Assembly (NCBI GenBank): GCA_965153355.1 | Contig: OZ231127.1 | Coordinates: 16,616,001-16,680,000 of the forward strand | Direction of reading: 5' to 3' | Length of the DNA: 64,000 nt | Source: Flaccisagitta enflata | Taxonomy: Eukaryota; Chaetognatha; Sagittoidea; Aphragmophora | Shown: piece after piece, positions 55,361 through 64,000 of the stretch | Layout: each line of letters starts with the position of its first letter | Numbering within the stretch: the stretch's first letter is position 1 | Translations under genes and position numbers: made by a program | The notes under the pieces: model-generated | What the model saw: the letters and a program-made list of their open reading frames with translations, nothing else | Told to the model about the DNA's origin: nothing | The model's database searches: none

Positions 55361-55670
55361 AGCAAGTAGAGAAAAAAGAAAAGAATCAGGAGAAAAAGAG
55401 GAAAATAAGGAGAATTAAGGATCAAGAGGAGCAAGAGGAAAGAAGAAGAGTGATGTAAGCGATAGTGACGGTGAGTTAAGTGAAGTAAGTGAAGTAAGTG
55501 ATATTGAAAATGAAAAGCAAGTAGAAAAAAAAGAAAAGAATCAGGAGAAAAAGAGGAAAATAAGGAGAATTAAGGATCAAGAGGAGCAAGAGGAAAGAAG
55601 AAGAGTGATGTAAGCGATAGTGACGGTGAGTTAAGTGAAGTAAGTGAAGTAAGTGATATTGAAAATGAAA
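55361..55670. repeat. 155-bp tandem duplication
   Basis: AGCAAGTAGA...GAAAAGAATCAGGAG...GTGATGTAAGCGATAGTGAC...AAGTGAAGTAAGTGATATTG occurs at 55361 and again 155 bp later at 55516, essentially identical, so the duplication is recent. Purine-rich. Confidence 0.92.
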
Positions 55671-55729
55671 AGAAAAAAAGAAAAGAAGATAAGATTAATC
55701 CAAAGCACGCCCCCTAATAGGTAAATGTG

Positions 55730-56415
55730 ATTTGGCAGTACCCCTGGCCTCCAGTACCCCCTTCTAAAAATAATGGGAAAAAGTGGGGATATATCTTGGC
55801 AGTACCCTCAGCAGTACCCCAGTCTTCTCTTTGGGGAATGATCCTGGCAGTACCCCCTTAAATCTGGCAGTACCCCATGTTATAATGGGAACTATCCTGG
55901 CAGTACCTCCTCAACTTGGCAGTACCCTTATATATATTAGGGAACGATCCCAGCAGTATCTAGTCTGTTTGGCAGTACCCCTTTAGATTACATGGGGAAT
56001 CAAACCAGCAGTACCCTTATAAATCTGGCAGTACCCTCCTCATATTGCATGAACAACCAAAAACAGTCAGTGTACAAAATGATAATGTTCATTAAGTGCA
56101 TCAATAAAAAGAGAGGTTTCAAAGTGTTCAAATAGGTAGGGAACTATCCCGGCAGTACCCCCTTCAATCTGGCAGTACCCTTTAACAACATAATAGTGGA
56201 GCTATAAAAACCTAGTTCAAAAGTTGGGAAGTATCCAAGCGAACACACCAATCTGTGTACCCCATCAACATAGCGTGAATAAAGTTGAGAACTATCCCAT
56301 GAGTACCCCCTTCAATCTGGCAGTACCCTTATCAGCATAAGAGTGGAGCTAAAAACCTGAATACAAAGTTGGGGAAGTATCCAAGCAGAAACCCCTTCAA
56401 TCTGGCAGTACCCCC
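55730..56415. repeat. GGCAGTACCCC dyad array
   Basis: About 18 occurrences of (T)GGCAGTACCC(CC) or close variants, mostly in pairs 17-19 bp apart (for example 55847/55866, 55899/55918, 55952/55971, 56151/56169, 56308/56326). Dyads lie about 50 bp apart in the first half and further apart later. GGGAAC/TATC separates dyads. Confidence 0.85.
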
Positions 56416-57178
56416 TTCAAACATGAGATTGAAAGGCTTGAAGCTGAATAAGCTGAAGACTATAGGGAGGACCCCTTCACCCTACCTGCCTGGCCCTCCC
56501 TCACTCCTCCTCCTCCTCCTCCTCCTCCTCCTCCTCCCTCTTACCACCAGAATGTCTAATACAAAATTTATGTGTGTTGCTGTTCATCAAGGGCTTTCAT
56601 GTTATTGTGGTGAAAGCAAATCTAGTTATTTAAGCAACTTAGAGAGAATTTTACTTCATTGGCGATATGAAATGAAGCTCTATATTTTGTTAAAAATGGC
56701 CGTAAAAAAAAGTATCGTCGAGTATCCGTCCCAATTTTTTTTGTGGAGCTTCCTAACTACCTAATTATGAATGTAAAAGAAAAAAAGAGGGGACAGGAAA
56801 TTGCCTGACCCTAATGCAAAATTGACCTCTAGGGTTTCATGTTGACTATGCTGTTGTTCGTGCACGCATGCAGTATCCGCAAAAAAGAAATCACTTTCTG
56901 GCCCAAAAACAAGAATTAGTTTTAGACAGCCTAGGTGTCTCTATGCTAAAGAAAATTTCTAACAGCTTTGGAGAAAATCGTTTTGCTCTTTCCCCCCTCC
57001 TCCTCATTTTGGGTGGTTTGGGTGGTTTGGGTGGTTCCCGATATGCTGGGTCGCCCAAATTTTGGGTTTCTATTTTTTTGGTCCTAGATAGTATTCTGAT
57101 TGAAAAAACCAGATTGATTCCTCATTTTTAATACTATTTTTAACGATTTGGAATTTTGAGCAAAACGGAGCACAAAGT
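56416..57178. other. no gene seen; short (CTC)n and GGTTTGGGT runs
   Basis: CCTCCTCCT at 56507-56537 and GGTGGTTTGGGTGGTTTGG near 57012-57032. The 131-codon frame (56369-56764) has no recognised domain. Confidence 0.45.
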
Positions 57179-57430
57179 GCATAGCCATAGTAGCCATGGG
57201 GCCTCTTCCTGCCCTACTTTCGCTCACATCATAGACATGTCAGCCATGTTGCCTTGTTCCACTCTCCACCCTGCTTCAACTAAACCCCATCATAGCCATG
57301 GTATCCGTGTGGCCTTGTCCAACTCACCGCTTTGATTCTACTCACTATTATAGCCATGGTAGCCATGGTGCTAGTCTTACTGTGCCACTTCCACCCACAC
57401 AATATCATGGTAACCGCGATGCCTCGTACT
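57179..57430. repeat. ATAGCCATGGTAGCCATGG repeats
   Basis: Four diverged ~62-bp units, each with CATAGCCATGGTAGCCATGG-like palindromic CCATGG motifs followed by CTT(G)CCYACTC. Confidence 0.7.
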
Positions 57431-57666
57431 GTTCTTTGCAGGTGAATTTAGGTAGTCCCTCTCAATTCTGTAGGTGCGGGAGATAACTGAGGATAAGCTT
57501 CGGTGTTTCAAATTTTTCCATCTTGTCGAAATTTCTCAAAAGAATTTACTCGAAAGAATTGACCAAATATTTTGAAATTGGTTTTTATGTACTTTACCCA
57601 GACAGAAGTCCTGTCGTTGTTTTCTTTTCCCTTCTTCTCTTTGTCCCATTTTCTACGGCACCCCAA

Positions 57667-57668
<2 letters not shown>

Positions 57669-57712
<44 letters not shown>
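57669..57712. repeat. (GA)n microsatellite
   Basis: About 43 bp of pure GA. Confidence 0.98.
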
Positions 57713-57714
<2 letters not shown>

Positions 57715-58404
57715 GAACGCCGCAGCCAAAGCACCCCAAGTAACACGTTGCGGGATACTGAAAAAAACGTGTTAATTTTTTTAGTGTAATAAAAATCATT
57801 GGAGATAAAACAAGGTCCATGGATGGCGTTTGCGTATGCGTATGCTCTATTAGCTATCGTAATTTTTTTTTTCTATTCGTTTATTTATGTTTTTGAATAG
57901 GAGTTAAATTAAGGTGACCCCCACATACCCGATCCCCCGAGAAAATGATATAATTAATCTTAGACCAACTACAACGTCCTATATCTTAGAACAAATTTTA
58001 GCCTTCGTCTTCTTATCAACTAGGTTCGTACCGTTTGTTCTAATGAATGAAATAGTTAAGAACCTTTTTTCCCATCCTTATATCACGAGCAAAATGTCAC
58101 GTATAGACGAATTGACTGACTGAGGTTGTGATAGGATGCCTTATTTGGGCTCATTCAAGAGAACCATTTCAGATGCAGTCACTGAAATCTGTATTGAGGC
58201 TGTGACATAGAGACAGCCGGAGAACGTTTGTACAGGAAAGACAAACAATTAAAGAAAAGGATCCCTTGGGAACGCTCGGGTATCTTTTACGTCATGGTAT
58301 TCTTCCAATGATTCAACATGATCGTAGATATTGAGTTGGTAGTTTGTACGAATCTACAGTAAACTGCCTCTCCACACTGCATTAAAGAAGACAAGTTGAA
58401 CAAT
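57713..58404. other. no gene seen
   Basis: No supported feature; the 69-codon frame at 57914-58123 shows no domain. Confidence 0.4.
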
Positions 58405-59900
58405 ATCCCTCAAAATACTCAAACAGAAATAAATGGAAGAAGGCCTTGAGAAACTTCATGACCGATTTGTTCGTGAGCTCGCAGTCATGCTGATTTGAAA
58501 TATGATATCACTTCATGATAACAGTCGATATCAAGGTTCTAGACTCCCAGTCATACCTGATCTTGACTGCAATTATGATAGAATCTAATGTCAAACGTCA
58601 AATATCAAATCAGTACTGTCTTTACAAAAAATCTTTACTCTTTGAAAAAAGTTCATTTATTGACGTAAAAATAGATACTAATTATTTGCAAATCCATCAA
58701 TATTTAGTGTGAGCCTCCTTTGACTAAATCACAAACACCATCCTTAAGGGCTTCCAGTTGTCCCACATGAGAAAAATCAATAATTAGGTTTTTGGTAATT
58801 GATATGATGTACAAGCCACACATTTATAGATGCTCAAGTCTCTGCCATCGATTCACTATTAATGTAGCGTTACATGCAGAGACAGTCATAGCATCACAAA
58901 TTCACAATACACAAGGAAGCATGCTGCACTGAAATGCGAAGTTGTGTGTTTTCCTACTCCTAGCGAGTTACCAAGATACTGACCAGAAACAACAAGTTCC
59001 AAAGGCTGAATCAATTGAAATATATGTTACCCAATTCAAATCAGTACAAATCAAGCTGAGGATGTGAAAATTAGCGGTATGTTTTTTTTACATGTTCCCG
59101 ACTGCAAAAAGGCATGAAATTGTATGTATGATATTGGACAGAGGTAGTGAAGGGCCACCCGATTTGATTTATGAGAATTACCCATTCCTTGCTAGCTTCA
59201 AATTAGACTCGACTTGATTTACCTACTTAAAATGGCTTCCACTGAACATGTGAAATCGCATGGTCATTAGTATGTATCTACTTTACCCAAAACTCTAATT
59301 TGTTCAGATTTCTAGGCTCCGGGTCATCAGAATATGTACCGATCTGACGACATGATTTTGCTTATTTGGTCTATGTTGTAAATAGGCGATTGAGGCTGTT
59401 GGCAGTGTCAGTTAGTCAATTTTTGGTGCTCATTGGATATCTTTATCACCTCCCAGGCCTGATGAAGCTGTCTTAGTCAGTTTAGATTGGCCACCTCTCG
59501 TCCCTTAAGGTAGCGATTCCTAAAGTTATTTGAGGTTTTCTGGAGTTTTAGACCATTCTTGATCCCTTCTTTCGCTAGACTAATAGCTCTAAAGAGACTT
59601 AATAAATCATAGAAAAACAGGTGACATGACATAAAGGAAGCCCCTCTCATTTGTAACGTGTCTACGCAAACCACATCTGTCTTGCTCAACACTTACAAAT
59701 TTGAAGGGCTTAAATTTTGTCACCAATTTCCAGATCCAGCTAATAAAAAAGTAATATAACTAGAGATTTATTCAAAATGTGAGTAAAGATTTTATTTGTG
59801 AAGATAGTATGATGACGCGCTCATTTACCAGTCAGTGAAGTTTCACAAGGCCCTCTTTCATTTATTTCTGTTTGGGTATATGAGTGGCGAGGGTATTTTA
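58405..59900. repeat. decayed inverted-repeat element, ~75-bp arms 1.35 kb apart
   Basis: CAAACAGAAATAAATGGAAG, AAGGCCTTGAGAAACTTCAT (58422-58461) is mirrored by ATGAAGTTTC-type sequence GTGAAGTTTCACAAGGCCC, TCTTTCATTTATTTCTGTTT (59836-59875). Weaker inverted matches (AAAATCTTTACTC near 58629 and its partner near 59785) lie further in. Ends and target duplication not resolved. No coding sequence recognised inside. Confidence 0.6.
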
Positions 59901-60245
59901 TGTCTTTGGAATAGCTTAGCGTTATCGGTTCCTCGGTATTCTTTGCAGCAAAACATATTCCGCTAAAACAATCGCCGTAACCTCCTTATGTAAATCATAA
60001 GAAAAATGCGGTAAAAATCAGAAGGATTTTAAGGTTGGACACTCAAAAGCAAAGTACGATCTATATCGAAGTGCCGTGATAACAATACTTTCCTCCTTCA
60101 TTTTTTTAGAGAATTTCGCTCCTTTTGGAGTGATTTTAATCATTTCTTTATTTGTTTGAATTTGTTATTACCGATTCAAGTTTTTTCCTCCTACTTTCAC
60201 TCTTGAGAATTTTTTTTGTGCCTTTTTTATGTTTTGTTTTGCCTC

Positions 60246-60248
<3 letters not shown>

Positions 60249-60344
<96 letters not shown>

Positions 60345-60366
60345 TTTTGTTTATATATATATGTAT

Positions 60367-60420
<54 letters not shown>
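60249..60420. repeat. (TA)n then (CT)n microsatellite
   Basis: About 95 bp of TA with interruptions (AAATA, TTTTTGTT), then about 50 bp of CT. 59901-60248 holds nothing recognised. Confidence 0.97.
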
Positions 60421-60421
<1 letters not shown>

Positions 60422-60790
60422 ATTTTTTTCTATCTTCTTTTTTTCTCTCTCTTTTTCTTCCTTTTTCGCTCTTTTGTTTGAAATATGTGTTTACATGAAC
60501 CTGTGTTGAGCTTAAGCTGACAAAAGGCGGTTTGTATAAACAACACATCGCTTTCTACCATTCCGAATAAAAGCTCTCTCAGCGTGCGGTAGAAAGATGT
60601 GCATCTGTGTGAAGGTGTGTTTAGTGTTCACGATATAGGCTCTCGCATTCTACTCCAAGAACCATGTTTTGGAGGCCATAAAAAAAAAGTGTGAAAAAGA
60701 ATGCTGATTAATGAATTATCGGCATGTGTTTGTGGACCTAAAGCCAGTAGCTCCCCGGAAACAAAAGAAAAACAAGTAACGCGTGGGTAT
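60421..60790. other. no gene seen
   Basis: No supported feature. Confidence 0.4.
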
Positions 60791-60794
60791 AATA

Positions 60795-60965
60795 TCGTCG
60801 CGAACGGATGGGCAGGGGCATAATTACAACAGCCCCCGCTTTAGACTCCCTCTTCCACACACACACACATGCAGGGCGGAAATGCACGTTTCTGCACTTT
60901 CTGACTTGATCGTTACGGGCTGACTGACCGACAAAGCCTCTCATAAAGTCCATGACTATAAACCT
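60795..60965 (-). repeat. HPE, eroded copy
   Basis: Minus strand: AGTCATGGACTTTATGAGAG, GCTTTGTCGGTCAG, GTAACGATCAAGTCAGAAAG, TGCAGAAACGTGCATTTCCG, then CCCCTGCCCATCCGTTCGCG. The hairpin is reduced to AGTC-ATG-GACT. Confidence 0.6.
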
Positions 60966-61590
60966 TTGCTTTAAAGGGTTGGTGGGAAAGGAGTTTCTGT
61001 GATCAGTTCTTGTACAGTTGCTAATTTGACCTCTACAAGTATCATTTTGTTTCTTTGGACGGGTCTTAGGATAACCATTCACTAGGATGATTCACTTAGG
61101 ATAGCCCTTCACTAGCTCGGAACCAAAAATCGTTGTAGCCATTTCATATTGATACAATATGCCAAAAAAATTTTGGAGCATAGAGGTCATCAGTATTGCG
61201 AAATTTGATACGAAATATATGGGAAAATCTCCCCCAAACCTTTTCTATATAGGATAAACGTATAAGGGGGGTGGCGGCGCTAATTTCCCGACATTTAATG
61301 ACCTTCAAATTTGGTTTGGTGCAATATAACATGAAATGGTGAACACATCTCCTCAACATAAACAACGATATGGTACGAGCTACTATTCACACGCTGCAGC
61401 GCTGTTTTGTGAGGAGAGGGGGGGGGGTTGAAAAATCACCTACCTGCCACCCGCCGTGTCTCAACCCACGAGAGCAAAGACTTGGAGTCTTTGATGCATG
61501 ATTGACACAATTCCATTTAGAGAGAAATATTTACGCCAACGTCTGTAAGCTCGGTAGGTAGCCACTGTTTGACTCCATTTGAGTCAACCT
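60966..61590. other. no gene seen
   Basis: Contains a short direct repeat GGATGATTCACTTAGGATAG near ACTAGGATAACCATTCAC and a G9 run at 61421. No gene recognised. Confidence 0.4.
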
Positions 61591-61591
61591 T

Positions 61592-62182
61592 CACGATGTA
61601 ATTATTTGAACGCTACTCAAGAGGTTGTGTCCGTCCGTCACTTTAAAGGTAGGTCTGTCCGTCACACCATTATAAATTCTAATTCAGACTGAGCAACACT
61701 CGGTCACATGAATTCTTAAACGTTCTTAGAGCGTTCTTAATTTTAGATACGATATAAATTATAGGAAACCTTAGAATATACAATTACTTCATTATAGCAA
61801 ATATATTTCTATTAAATACTGTTAAAAAAATGCTTATCATTAAAGTCTAAGGATATTTTCATGATCTTTATTTAAAAATCATAAAATATCATATTAATCA
61901 TACTAAAATTCAAATGTTTTTTTAACTTTTTTTTAATACTACCTTAAGCGAAATTTTTTTCTTAAGATATGAAGCCTTTGTATGTTCTCAAGATGTTCTT
62001 AATTTTGGGGCCATTGGAAGCCTTGATGTTCTTATAAACTAGGTTCTTATAAAAAAAAAGAGTGTAATTATTTGAACGCTACTCAAGAGGTTGTGTCCGT
62101 CCGTCACTTTAAAGGTTGGTCTATCCGTCACACCATTAGAAATTCTAATTTAGAATGAGCAACACTCAGTCACATAAATTGA
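61592..62182. repeat. ~118-bp direct repeats 470 bp apart
   Basis: GTAATTATTTGAACGCTACT, CAAGAGGTTGTGTCCGTCCG, TCACTTTAAAGGTAGGTCTG and CACTCGGTCACATGAATT at 61598-61713 recur at 62066-62181. CAAGAGG...GTCCGTCCGTCAC recalls the HPE A-subtype tract, so the duplicated unit may contain an HPE remnant. Confidence 0.85.
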
Positions 62183-62289
62183 CCTTATAATAGATTCTGA
62201 GATTCAGCTCCTGGATCCATGAAATTAAAAATGCATTACATGTAGTGCAGTGCGGTACCGTGCGCTTCGGGGTACAAATGAAAAAATTG

Positions 62290-62610
62290 ATGAGGTCTAT
62301 TGTTTTACAGACTTTTTAAGTGGGTTATTATTTAGGGTTAGGGGTAGGGTTAGCGTTAGGGCTAGGTGAGAGTCGGGTTTTCGGTCATTTTTTAGATGAA
62401 GTATCGCACTTGAGTTTCCCGAAAATTCCGCCAGAGCAAACTATCAATCAGCGAGTAGATATTAAGCTCTAAAACACCCCTAACCCTAACACTAGCCCTA
62501 ACCCTAACCCTAACCTGATCCCTAAGACTATCCCTGACCCTAACACAAACCCTACCCCTAACCCTAACCTGTTACCCGCTTTTGAGTGATTGACCGCTAA
62601 AAACAAAAGA
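62290..62610. repeat. inverted pair of telomere-like repeats
   Basis: TTAGGG-type DNA on the plus strand (62334-62368) faces CCCTAA-type DNA (62476-62572), separated by ~105 bp that includes CCGCCAGAGCAAACTATC, the complement of the GCTCTGGCGGA flank at 5143-5153. Outer flanks (ACAGACTTTTTAAG and TTTTTAGCGGTC in inverted sense) also match 4970-5000. Confidence 0.7.
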
Positions 62611-62629
62611 CAAAAGGATGCGAACTCTC

Positions 62630-62700
62630 CTACTTCGAGACCGGGTTGGGTACTTCACAACCCAAATCTGCTCGAATTAAAGCTTTGCCCGATCAAAAAC
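62630..62700 (+). repeat. flank copy of the TTAGGG-associated repeat
   Basis: ACTTCACAACCCAAATCTGC, TCGAATTAAAGCTTTGCCC resembles GTTACGACCCGAAGCTATTC, GAATTAAATTCGCTCTGGC at 5111-5150. Confidence 0.55.
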
Positions 62701-62722
62701 AAAAGATCTGAATCGTTATAGA

Positions 62723-62870
62723 AACAAGGCCCTACATTCACTTCCCCCCAGTCGCGGACGGGTGGGCAGGAGCGGAATAAAAGAAATGTGACGTGACCAA
62801 CAGACAGACCGACCGACCGACCGACAGACCGACAAGGCAAGCTCAAGAGTCGCTTGTCCGCGACTAAAAA
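62723..62870 (-). repeat. HPE, shortened copy
   Basis: Minus strand: AGTCGCGGACAAGCGACT, CTTGAGCTTGCCTTGTC, (GGTC)n, CACGTCACATTTC, CCGCTCCTGCCCACCC, GTCCGCGACT (exact complement of the left arm). The far hairpin has been replaced by GGGGGGAAGTGAATGTAGGG before CCTTGTT. Confidence 0.8.
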
Positions 62871-62884
62871 CTTCCCGGTTTGGT

Positions 62885-62960
62885 ACAGTGCAGTGCAGTG
62901 CAAATTGCAAAGTGCAAAGTGCTAAGTGCTAAGTGCAAAGTGCCCAGTGCTCAGTGCTTA
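62885..62960. repeat. AGTGCAA 7-bp tandem repeat
   Basis: AGTGCA, AGTGCAA, AGTGCTA and AGTGCTC units in series, starting right after the HPE hairpin end. Confidence 0.85.
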
Positions 62961-63464
62961 GGATGCATCGTGGCATACCAGGTTTACCTGGTTAGTTTTT
63001 ACTGGCAGGCAGACACTAGACGAGGGTCCATAATCATTTTTTTCTTTTTCTATTTTGAAAACAAAATCTGAGCGAAACGTGAAAAAAAACTTTTGCTAGG
63101 CAATAATGTTCTTTTTTTTCACAAAGGAAGAGGAATTATGCGTAAAAAAATGGTACACTCTTTTTTTATATTTATAAGCACCTCGTTTCTAAGCACGCCA
63201 AGCCTCAGATATTGGGAAAATTTAAGCACAGTGCTAAGAATGTCAGGCTGAGATCTCCAATCAAAAAAAAAAAAAAAAAATTCGCAAATTTTCGAAAATG
63301 TATAAATTTTTACACATAATTTGTTGGAATTTCATAAACACAGTGGAACATGAGCAAGAGATCTTTTCACTGCAAGAGCTTAGAATTGGTGTATTACCCT
63401 ACAATTTCACAAATGATTAGGTAAAGCTGTTTTTCAATTTTTAACCGAAGAATGAATGGAATTA
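62961..63464. other. no gene seen
   Basis: A-rich runs (63265-63281) and unique-looking sequence. Confidence 0.4.
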
Positions 63465-63466
63465 TA

Positions 63467-63869
63467 CTACTCGTATAAAAAAACAGCCGCACTTTTAAAT
63501 GATAATTTATCATATTAAATTTTAAAATAATCAAACAAAATCTTAGACCATTTTGAAGATCTTAAAAAGATCTTTCATATGGCTCTAATCTGGTATTTCT
63601 AGCTTTATTCGTTTAGAAATGGCATAAAAAAGGGAGAGAAAACATTGCCATTTGCAGTTTTGCAATCCTATTGAAAAATGAGCATTTTTGCAAAAGAGAA
63701 GTTCACTTTGGCAAGCTCTATCTCTTAAACGGTTTGAGATACAGACCTGAGGTTAGTCTAGAATGAAAAAGAATTTAAAAATCAGATTAACAAAAAAATC
63801 TTAAATTTATTTTTTGTGTCTCTTCCACTCAGCTACAAAAGGGTGCGGTTTTTTTTTTGATTCGCGTAG
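63467..63869. mobile_element. MITE, CTACKCGWATMAAAA ends
   Basis: CTACTCGTATAAAAAAACAG, CCGCACTTTT at the left; AAAAGGGTGCGG, T10, GATTCGCGTAG at the right; TA on both sides (63465-63466, 63870-63871). The interior shares GACCATTTTGAAGATCTT...AAAGATCTTTCA and GTTTAGAAATGGCATAA with the MITE at 50.3-50.9 kb. The last 130 bp of the window hold nothing recognised. Confidence 0.75.
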
Positions 63870-64000
63870 TATTATGGTCGCAGACTTTTATAGTCATAGT
63901 TCTCTTAAAAACGCATAGGGGAGATTTGTTTACGAAAAAAATCAAGGCGCAGAATGCCATGGAAACGACCGGGTACAACTTTAACAAATGATATTCTTAG

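Overview
The window is repeat-rich, AT-leaning eukaryotic DNA, most likely from an invertebrate animal. Three things point there: a decayed BEL/Pao LTR retrotransposon (a superfamily known from Metazoa), an intron-containing gene for a secreted F5/8 type C (discoidin) domain protein, and TTAGGG-like stretches. I cannot name the species. There are no bacterial-style operons; most long reading frames are microsatellites or minisatellites read as protein.

Layout. 0-20 kb: hairpin-ended dispersed elements, several MITEs, a 139-bp-unit tandem array (2.3-3.8 kb), a 0.9-kb GGTCATTTT array that has grown inside one dispersed element (8.6-10.4 kb), and many CT, CAA, GGT and TTC microsatellites. 20.6-34.5 kb: a composite locus. 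An element with ~170-bp inverted arms carries, in its right arm, a full-length but broken BEL/Pao retrotransposon with LTRs at 21.25-22.14 and 33.52-34.43 kb, gag, protease, RT, RNase H, integrase and an unexplained 3.5-kb post-pol segment. 35-42 kb: more hairpin elements, a hAT-type MITE with an 8-bp target duplication, a mariner-type MITE, and long CT and CA tracts. 42.6-44.7 kb: the one convincing host gene, two exons on the minus strand, whose intron holds a TTAA-flanked MITE. 45-55 kb: nested MITEs, a tRNA-derived SINE, and a ~95-bp satellite with three-unit higher-order structure. 55-64 kb: a GGCAGTACCCC dyad array, inverted and direct repeats, and telomere-like DNA.

Most unusual signal. 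A short dispersed element, called HPE here as a working label, occurs about 25 times, complete or partial. It begins with a palindromic hairpin, carries a variable (C/T)CGT or TGGT tetranucleotide tract and a CCGCCCCTGCCCACCC-like block, and ends in a second hairpin plus CCTTGTTTT. The left arm of the first hairpin is complementary both to its own right arm and to a ~10-nt motif near the far end. In divergent copies all three sites have changed together: AGTCGCGTGC/GCACGCGACT, AGTCGCGGAC/GTCCGCGACT, AGTTGCGGAC/GTCCGCAACT, AGGTGCGAC/GTCGCACCT and AGATGCGTCC/GGACGCATCT. This looks like maintained base pairing, although no family assignment was possible from sequence alone.

All assignments come from reading the sequence. 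Percent identities, alignments and database searches were not available.
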